Positions 44,127 to 49,459 of a stretch of 49,459 nt of DNA are shown one piece after another. This stretch comes from Phycisphaerae bacterium (lineage in GTDB: Bacteria; Planctomycetota; Phycisphaerae; Sedimentisphaerales; Anaerobacaceae): NCBI GenBank assembly GCA_016782865.1, contig JADHXR010000038.1:1-49459 (forward strand), in the 5' to 3' direction. Numbering within the stretch: the stretch's first letter is position 1; the number at the start of each line of letters is the position of its first letter. The position numbers and the translations under genes were made by a program. The notes beneath the pieces were generated by a model. It saw only the letters and a program-made list of their open reading frames with translations, was not told the DNA's origin and made no database searches.

Positions 44127-44996
44127 GTGAAAGGAATGTCACCGAGGGGGTTCACCCTGATTGAACTTCTGGTGGTGATTTCCGTGGTTTCGGTCTTGAC
44201 GGGTATCTTGCTGCCGGCCCTGGGCAAAGCCAGAGAGCAGGCCCGAATCCTGCTCGGCACGCGCAACCAGCGCGAGATTATCCTGGGCGTGAACCTGTTT
44301 GCCTCGGACAACGACCAGCAGTATCCGGAATCCGTTGCGACCATAGGGGACGTCTCGTTGTCCTGGAACTGGCAGGAACCGATGATGCTGACGGGTTTCC
44401 GCGCAAGAAGCCCCCGCCTGCATCGTTCAATGAGTGCCTACCTGCGTCCCTATATCGAAGATGCCGGCACGATGTATTGTCCCAATGCACCTCTAAGATA
44501 CAAATATCTTCAGGATGCCTGGGACGCCGGTGACGAGTGGGACAATCCGCAAACGCCGCCCGTGGAAGATCCCGTGAGTGGGACATATTGCTTTTATTGG
44601 AACTATACAGGTTATCTCGAAGACAGGGACTACCTTTTCAGAGGACCACGAAATTCCGCCGGTGGCCGGGGGAGGAGCAAACTGCTTGTGAGTGACTACT
44701 TCGGTTACAGCCATTGGCGAAGCAAAAAGTCCTACAGCAGTTGTGAGAGGTTCGGAGCTGTTTCAATCACAGAAGGAACGCAACTTTCCTCTGCTTACTG
44801 GTCCGGCGCAAGTAGTGCAAGATCAGACGCGCCAAAGATCAAGCTGCAGGCCGGCTACGCGGACGGACACGTAGAGAGTTTTTCATCCTCGGATACATTG
44901 ACTATGAAGGTCATATTGCGGCCGACAACCGGCGAGCCGTATCCCGAGGACATTGCACCAGGCAACTTTTACCTGCCGCGGAACGCCCTGCATTGA
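44127..44996 (+). CDS. Prepilin-like protein (type II pseudopilin signature)
   Basis: The protein has 289 residues. GTG 44127 is chosen because GGAGG ends six bases upstream and the product starts [32 protein letters not shown]; earlier in-frame starts only add an unrelated extension. The predicted cleavage is after Gly in SPRG|FTLIE. The rest is a soluble domain: cysteine-bearing YCPNAPLRYKYLQDAWDAGD, an aromatic middle (YCFYWNYTGYLEDRDYLF) and AGYADGHVESF, a degenerate H-x9-DG close. It differs clearly in its C-terminal half from the 45101 and 48150 proteins, so this is an older paralogue. It is likely co-transcribed with the following prepilin gene after a 104-base gap. Confidence 0.87.
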   Translation: MKGMSPRGFTLIELLVVISVVSVLTGILLPALGKAREQARILLGTRNQREIILGVNLFASDNDQQYPESVATIGDVSLSWNWQEPMMLTGFRARSPRLHRSMSAYLRPYIEDAGTMYCPNAPLRYKYLQDAWDAGDEWDNPQTPPVEDPVSGTYCFYWNYTGYLEDRDYLFRGPRNSAGGRGRSKLLVSDYFGYSHWRSKKSYSSCERFGAVSITEGTQLSSAYWSGASSARSDAPKIKLQAGYADGHVESFSSSDTLTMKVILRPTTGEPYPEDIAPGNFYLPRNALH

Positions 44997-45100
44997 CAAC
45001 CTTGCAGACGTCGCCCGGCTTGGTTGTGAAAGCGAGCACCACAGTCACAACCGAAATGTCGGTTTGAATGAGTCTTCTTTGAAAAGGAAAGAGACATATC

Positions 45101-45907
45101 GTGCGCAGAGAAGAAGGATTTACGTTGATAGAACTTCTGGTGGTAATCGCCATCCTCGCTCTGTTGATCGGGATCTTGGTGCCGGCGCTCCAAAAGGTGA
45201 GAAGACAGGCCCGGGCGGTAATGTGCCGGGCAAACCTCAAGCAATGGGGAATGGTGCTGGCTCTTTACGTCGATGAGAACGAGGGACGGCTACCGGTACT
45301 GAGTGGCGGGACCGTTCTCTGGTTCTTTCGGGGATCGTGGGTGCCGGAAGGCGACCCCAACAGGCCTAAGGTTTTCCAGAAAGTCGTCACGAGGGGCATC
45401 GCCTGTTGCCCGATGGCCGTCAAAGTTAGGCCGGGCCCCGCAACGGGCCGTAGCGGTGCCGGGGGTTCCGGCGGCGTGTCGTATGAAATAAGGTTTGCGA
45501 GCGGCTCAACCTTCGAAGCATGGAAAATTACGAGTCCCCCTCCGCCGTTTCGCGGTAGCTATGGTTTCAACGTCACGGCATTCCCTAAGAGCATCGACAC
45601 TTTTTCATCCAGGGGGCAGGCCAGTATCCCGGTGATTCTCGATAGTCCCGAACGTATGGGTAGACATCGCAATACCGATCCACCGCCGCGAAGAGAGGGG
45701 TCAAGCATGCAAACCTTCGTCATAAACCGGCACAACGGGTACATAAACGGTCTGTTCCTGGATTGGTCCGTCAGGAAGATCGGCCTCAAAGAGCTGTGGA
45801 CCTTGAAATGGGACGACGAATCAGACACGGCAGGCCCCTGGACCAAGGCCGGCGGCGCCCAGCCCGGTTACTGGCCCCATTGGATGAGGGGATTCAAGGA
45901 CTACTGA
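45101..45907 (+). CDS. Prepilin-like protein, tandem paralogue with H-x9-DW close
   Basis: The protein has 268 residues. The start GTG 45101 follows AAAGGAAAG. The prepilin signal is [28 protein letters not shown]. The soluble part has [10 protein letters not shown], a Gly/Ser-rich loop, FRGSYGFN, and the signature [28 protein letters not shown] in which His is followed nine residues later by Asp-Trp, then [11 protein letters not shown] and a final WMRGFKDY. This is a close paralogue of the genes at 48150 and (truncated) 48958 and of the remnant at 48039-48124. Predicted to be processed by prepilin peptidase and to sit in a pseudopilus or in the inner membrane. The GLUG-dockerin gene begins 70 bases downstream. 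Confidence 0.88.
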   Translation: MRREEGFTLIELLVVIAILALLIGILVPALQKVRRQARAVMCRANLKQWGMVLALYVDENEGRLPVLSGGTVLWFFRGSWVPEGDPNRPKVFQKVVTRGIACCPMAVKVRPGPATGRSGAGGSGGVSYEIRFASGSTFEAWKITSPPPPFRGSYGFNVTAFPKSIDTFSSRGQASIPVILDSPERMGRHRNTDPPPRREGSSMQTFVINRHNGYINGLFLDWSVRKIGLKELWTLKWDDESDTAGPWTKAGGAQPGYWPHWMRGFKDY

Positions 45908-45977
45908 TGTCTTACCGCAACACGAATAATGGAGCGTCGTCACAGCCCGCGTCGTTGTGCGGGCGAGGAGTCAATGC

Positions 45978-48020
45978 ATGTGTCACTTGAAACAACCTGC
46001 CGGCTTTCCGGGCCATCCGGGACGAAGCTACCCGTCAACAATGGCCTGCCTCGTATGGCTTGCCGTCTGCTTATTGTGCCTGCCGGTCAGGGCAGACTAT
46101 GGCGGCGGCACGGGCCGGCCTGACGATCCGTACCTCATTCATACCGCAGGGCAGATGAACGAGATCGGAGCGAATAGGGATGACTGGGACAAACATTTCA
46201 AGCTGATGGCCGATATCGATCTCGGCGCGTACACGGGAAGCGGTTTCAAGATTATTGGGAGCAGTAGCGACAGTGCCTTCCGTGGCGTCTTTGACGGCAA
46301 CGGGAAGGAAATCGCGAACTTCAGGTACAGTTCTGCAAACAAGAGCAACGCGGGACTTTTCGGGTATCTCAAAGGCCCCAGCGCTGAGATCAGGAATCTG
46401 GGACTTGTTAACCCGCGTGTCACTGCGGGCAAGTATGTGGGCTCGCTTGTTGGCTACGCCGATGAAGCAGTTTTCACCAACTGCCATGCGAAGGGCGGCA
46501 GGATTTCCGGGAAAGAATCGGTCGGCGGACTGATTGGCTATGCCTGGGCCGGAAGGATCACGAACTGCCGTGTCGAGGGCGGCAGCGTCTCAGGAGATGA
46601 GGAAGTGGGCGGACTGATGGGATGGAACAGTGGAGGGACGATCGCCAACTCCTCTGCAACGGGCACGATCTCGGCAGATGAAAATGACGTCGGCGGGCTC
46701 ATAGGAGTCAATTCGGGCCCGGTGACAAACTGCTTTGCCGCGGGCGCCGTTCTGGGAAATAGGGATGTCGGCGGTCTGGTGGGAGATAACAGGGGCTCAA
46801 TCGCCAACTCCTGCTCAAGAGGCGATGCCTCGGGAGAATACAGCATAGGCGGCCTTGTGGGGGGCAACGGTGGTGGGACAATCAGCAATTGCTACGCCTC
46901 AGGTACTATTGCGGGAGATAACAGTGTTGGGGGCCTGGCAGGTGGCAACACGTGGCCGGGAAGAATCACTTACAGTTATTCAAGAGGCGCCGTAACGGGA
47001 ACGACGTACGTCGGTGGTCTGGTAGGGTCGAACTCCGAAGGTTTTGTGAGCACCTCTTTCTGGGATGTCCAGACGAGCGGTCGAAGCGACATGTGTGGAC
47101 GGGAAAGACTGGGGATAGGCTGCGACAATGCCAGCGGCAGGACCACAGCCGCGATGCAGAGAGAAGACATGTTCCTGGATGCCGGCTGGGATTTTGTCGG
47201 TGAGAGCATAAATGGGACCGAAGATATCTGGAGCATCTGCGAGGGACTTGGGTATCCTGAATTAGCCCGGCAACTCATTGCAGGAGACTTTGACGGCGAC
47301 AATAGGGTGGACCTGGCCGATTTTGCTTTCTTTGCCGAACGCTGGCTGTCAAGCGACGACAGTTTCTTCTGGTGTCGCGGGGCCGACATTACCAACGACG
47401 GCGAGGTTGGCTTTGATGATTTGGAAGAGTTCGCTGACAATTGGCTGGCCGAGGGTGTCCCGAGTTCGACAGGCACCATCTATCTTACCGTGGACGATTT
47501 TGAGTCCTACAACGACCTCGATCCCAGCGACCCCGAATGCAACAGGATATTCGACGCGTGGTTGGACGGATACGACAATCCGGCAACAAATGGCTCCATC
47601 GTCGGCCATACTAATCCCCCTTTCGCCGAACGAATCATCGTTCACGGCGGCAAGCAGTCTATGCCCTATCTCTACCACACCCTTTTCAAGCTCGCGAAAG
47701 CTGAACTGGCGCTGAGTCCATCGCAGAATTGGGCCGAAGAACGCGACGGGGTATTGTCGCTCTGGTTCCGCGGTGATTCGTCCAACGCTGCTGCGCCTAT
47801 GAGTGTGATTCTAAATGGCGGTTCAGCGGTCTATCACAATAATCCCAATGCGACACGGATAGATACCTGGACGCAATGGACCATCGACCTGCAGGCGTTC
47901 ACGGGCGTGGACCTTGCCAATGTCAATTCTGTCGCCATTTGCTTCGGTGATCAGAACAATCTACAGCCTGGCGGTTCAGGTATGATGTTCTTTGACGACA
48001 TTCGGGTGTACGGGCCCTGA
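45978..48020 (+). CDS. Secreted GLUG-repeat protein with dockerin and C-terminal beta domain
   Basis: The protein has 680 residues. ATG 45978 is chosen because GAGGAG lies 7 bases upstream; GTG 45957 would add seven residues. The signal peptide is WLAVCLLCLPVRA and the mature protein starts DYGGGTGRPDDPYLI. A GLUG run spans about 30-420. A type I dockerin follows (about 435-495) with two EF-hand-like loops, DFDGDNRVDLADFAFFAERW and DITNDGEVGFDDLEEFADNW. The last 180 residues form a beta domain (LTVDDFESYNDLDP, WFRGDSSNAAAPMSV, FFDDIRVYGP) of a type often at planctomycete protein ends and possibly carbohydrate-binding. A dockerin usually docks to a cohesin on another protein; no cohesin gene was seen in the window. 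It is the only one of the three GLUG proteins with this tail. Confidence 0.88.
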   Translation: MCHLKQPAGFPGHPGRSYPSTMACLVWLAVCLLCLPVRADYGGGTGRPDDPYLIHTAGQMNEIGANRDDWDKHFKLMADIDLGAYTGSGFKIIGSSSDSAFRGVFDGNGKEIANFRYSSANKSNAGLFGYLKGPSAEIRNLGLVNPRVTAGKYVGSLVGYADEAVFTNCHAKGGRISGKESVGGLIGYAWAGRITNCRVEGGSVSGDEEVGGLMGWNSGGTIANSSATGTISADENDVGGLIGVNSGPVTNCFAAGAVLGNRDVGGLVGDNRGSIANSCSRGDASGEYSIGGLVGGNGGGTISNCYASGTIAGDNSVGGLAGGNTWPGRITYSYSRGAVTGTTYVGGLVGSNSEGFVSTSFWDVQTSGRSDMCGRERLGIGCDNASGRTTAAMQREDMFLDAGWDFVGESINGTEDIWSICEGLGYPELARQLIAGDFDGDNRVDLADFAFFAERWLSSDDSFFWCRGADITNDGEVGFDDLEEFADNWLAEGVPSSTGTIYLTVDDFESYNDLDPSDPECNRIFDAWLDGYDNPATNGSIVGHTNPPFAERIIVHGGKQSMPYLYHTLFKLAKAELALSPSQNWAEERDGVLSLWFRGDSSNAAAPMSVILNGGSAVYHNNPNATRIDTWTQWTIDLQAFTGVDLANVNSVAICFGDQNNLQPGGSGMMFFDDIRVYGP

Positions 48021-48038
48021 TAAACAACCAGAACCAGG

Positions 48039-48124
48039 CAGGGCCGCGGGCCAAAGCCGGCGGCGTCATGCCGGAAGACTGACCTCAGTGGATGAGAGGA
48101 TTCAAGGACTAAGGACTACTGATG
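48039..48124 (+). pseudogene. Remnant 3' end of a prepilin gene
   Basis: Between the GLUG-dockerin stop and the next prepilin gene, about 85 bases read as the last codons of the same prepilin family: AGPRAKAGGVMPED, then TGA where Trp stands in the paralogues, then PQWMRGFKD, then TAA. The second stop comes from a tandem 7-8-base duplication (AAGGACTAAGGACTAC). The paralogous ends are [25 protein letters not shown] (split here only by wording) at 48150-48944. It is therefore the scar of a deleted gene copy. Confidence 0.75.
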
Positions 48125-48149
48125 ACAATGCACGACAAGGTATACCATC

Positions 48150-48944
48150 ATGCGTAAAGGCAAGGCTTTCACGTTGATAGAGCTGTTGGTGGTGATTTCC
48201 GTCGTTGTTCTGTTGATGGCGCTCTTGCTGCCGGCCCTACAGCAAGCAAGGAACCAGGCCAGAGCGGTCGTGTGCCGGGCCCACCTCAAACAGTGGGGGA
48301 CCGTATTGGCGTTGTATGCGGAGGACAATGAGGGACAGCTTCCTAGCAGGTCAATTGTCTGGTTTCTCCGAGGCTCATGGCTGCCTGAAGGTGATCCCAA
48401 CAAACCTCCCGTCTTCCACCAGCTCAGTACCAGGGGCATTGCTTGTTGCCCCATGGCTGTGAGAGTCAGGACCGAACTCGGACTTGGCCGTCATCACGAT
48501 GGCGGCGGAGCGTGGGAGATAAGGCACAGACCTGGCTCGACCTTCAGGGCATGGGAAATCGTAAACCCTTCTCCGCGATTCCGAGGTAGTTATGGTTTCA
48601 ACGGGAGGTTGAGGCTGGAGGATGAGAAGTGCACGTATTTTGTCATGGGACGTGCAAATATGCCCTTGCTTCTCGATTGTGTATCGTGGTCTACTTGGCG
48701 CGATAACAAATCGGACCCGCCACGCACAGAGCCACTTGGGGGAGAAGAAGATTCCTGTATCAACAGGCACGACGGGTACATCAACGGCTTGTTTCTGGAT
48801 TGGTCCGCCAGGAGAATCGGGCTCAAAGAACTGTGGACGCTGAAATGGAATAGACAATCCGACACGGCAGGGCCCTGGACCAGAGCCGGCGGCGTGCAGC
48901 CCGAGGATTGGCCTGAGTGGATGAGAAGGTTCAAGGACTACTGA
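48150..48944 (+). CDS. Prepilin-like protein, tandem paralogue with H-x9-DW close
   Basis: The protein has 264 residues. The prepilin signal is [29 protein letters not shown], with Ala instead of the usual Gly before the cleavage site. It shares with the protein at 45101 the phrases [64 protein letters not shown] and the WMRRFKDY end. The gene follows the prepilin remnant and starts a further tandem unit; the next gene begins 13 bases after its stop. The weak ribosome site (AAGG, about 9 bases upstream) is poorer than for the other copies. Confidence 0.87.
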   Translation: MRKGKAFTLIELLVVISVVVLLMALLLPALQQARNQARAVVCRAHLKQWGTVLALYAEDNEGQLPSRSIVWFLRGSWLPEGDPNKPPVFHQLSTRGIACCPMAVRVRTELGLGRHHDGGGAWEIRHRPGSTFRAWEIVNPSPRFRGSYGFNGRLRLEDEKCTYFVMGRANMPLLLDCVSWSTWRDNKSDPPRTEPLGGEEDSCINRHDGYINGLFLDWSARRIGLKELWTLKWNRQSDTAGPWTRAGGVQPEDWPEWMRRFKDY

Positions 48945-48957
48945 CAAGGACAGCATT

Positions 48958-49332
48958 ATGCCCAGAAGAACGGGCTTCACACTGATAGAGCTTCTCGTGG
49001 TGATTTCCGTCATCGTTCTGTTGATAGCGCTGTTGCTGCCCGCTTTACAGAAAGCACGGAATCAAGCCAGAGCTGCTGTCTGCCAGGCCAAACTAAGACA
49101 GTGGGGAGCGACACTGGCTCTATATGTAGAGAACAGCGAGGGTTGTTTCCCCTGCTATGACCGCGACGACGACATCACGTGGTTTCTCCGCGAGTCGGTG
49201 GTGAGCATCGAGGACCCGAACGGTCAGTCCGTGCGCCCCGTTGACACAAGCGGAATTTCCTGCTGCCCCATGGCTGTCAGAAACAGGAGCGGGACAAAGT
49301 GGGCCAGAATCCACGCCGGTCGATCGGTGTAA
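48958..49332 (+). CDS. Truncated prepilin-like protein
   Basis: The protein has 124 residues against about 265 in its paralogues. The first 100 residues align well: [66 protein letters not shown] and [11 protein letters not shown]. The frame then stops at TAA after HAGRSV, before the Gly-Ser-rich loop and the H-x9-DW region. The following hundred bases keep a trace of the family in another frame (NYGSG) but no full extension, so the second half is lost or very diverged. The product could still be processed and be inserted as a bare pilin-like helix, but a decaying gene is as likely. Confidence 0.75.
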   Translation: MPRRTGFTLIELLVVISVIVLLIALLLPALQKARNQARAAVCQAKLRQWGATLALYVENSEGCFPCYDRDDDITWFLRESVVSIEDPNGQSVRPVDTSGISCCPMAVRNRSGTKWARIHAGRSV

Positions 49333-49440
49333 AAAGATCCTTTCCAAAAAATTATGGCAGCGGTGCACGTCACGCAGGCATTGGTGTTAGGCTGAGCCAT
49401 GTTTTTTTGATCGCACAGTATCTTTAGGGTGGGAGGCAAA

Positions 49441-49459
49441 ATGCAATCACGGGGACGCG
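49441..49459 (+). CDS. Start of a further gene (3' partial, unassigned)
   Basis: GGGAGG at 49431-49436 precedes an ATG at 49441 by 4 bases, and the frame MQSRGR is open to the window end. Only six codons are visible, so no product can be named. By analogy with the neighbours it may be another surface or prepilin-like protein. Confidence 0.4.

Noticed and set aside
1..49459. tRNA, rRNA, CRISPR, transposase or prophage genes
   Set aside because: Gaps were read for cloverleaf arms, conserved rRNA segments, direct-repeat arrays and transposase motifs; none was convincing. The only mobile-element-like sequences are the two short repeats listed.

Overview
The window looks like a chromosomal segment of a planctomycete, most likely a Phycisphaerae/Sedimentisphaerales relative. 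The basis is gene content: secreted GLUG-repeat proteins, PQQ-like propellers that begin 'ADWPQWRGP', many single prepilin-like proteins with an H-x9-D(G/W) signature, CotH/lamin-tail giants, the PVC 'small basic protein', and ECF sigma factors with membrane-spanning C-terminal tails. No rRNA, tRNA, CRISPR array, transposase or phage gene was seen. Assignments are by motif recognition only; no database search was run.

Layout. 1-3217: tail of a membrane-anchored sigma factor, then a three-block GLUG protein. 3235-5765 (minus): a TlpA-like thioredoxin protein, a truncated spondin-domain protein and an orphan zinc-binding anti-sigma-like protein, with a diverged direct repeat between the last two. 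5947-7009: a membrane protein and the small basic protein. 7128-14908: a five-gene plus-strand run that looks like a secreted glycan-processing operon (two PQQ-like propellers, a GH140-type apiosidase-like enzyme, a Tat-exported aldo/keto reductase, a serine hydrolase fused to a propeller-like domain). It holds one small double-hairpin repeat and is followed by a second repeat. 15074-20295: housekeeping-type genes (HAD-IIA phosphatase, MiaB, alanine/glycine:Na+ symporter, B12-type radical SAM protein). 20523-28777: a 1,523-residue CotH/lamin-tail protein, a lipoprotein, an AmrS/PflA-like radical SAM enzyme and a secreted transglutaminase. 28792-31950 (minus): a secreted protein of about 28 ankyrin repeats. 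32158-33897: family X DNA polymerase with a PHP exonuclease domain.

34019-49459 is the most distinctive part. A good promoter opens a leader of about 350 nt that may hold a degenerate c-di-GMP-I-like riboswitch. It leads into a GLUG protein, a prepilin-like protein, an ECF sigma factor with a transmembrane segment and about 370 residues predicted outside the cytoplasm, two paralogous beta-helix proteins (one ending in a Hint autoprocessing domain), two more prepilin-like proteins, a GLUG-dockerin protein, a decayed prepilin gene end, another prepilin gene, a truncated prepilin gene and the start of a further gene.

Working idea (inference): sigma factors carrying their own membrane sensor sit beside repeat-rich surface proteins and pseudopilin-like partners, and the cassette has been expanded by tandem duplication and recombination. 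The sigma-tail/GLUG pair at the left edge looks like another copy of the same kind of cassette.
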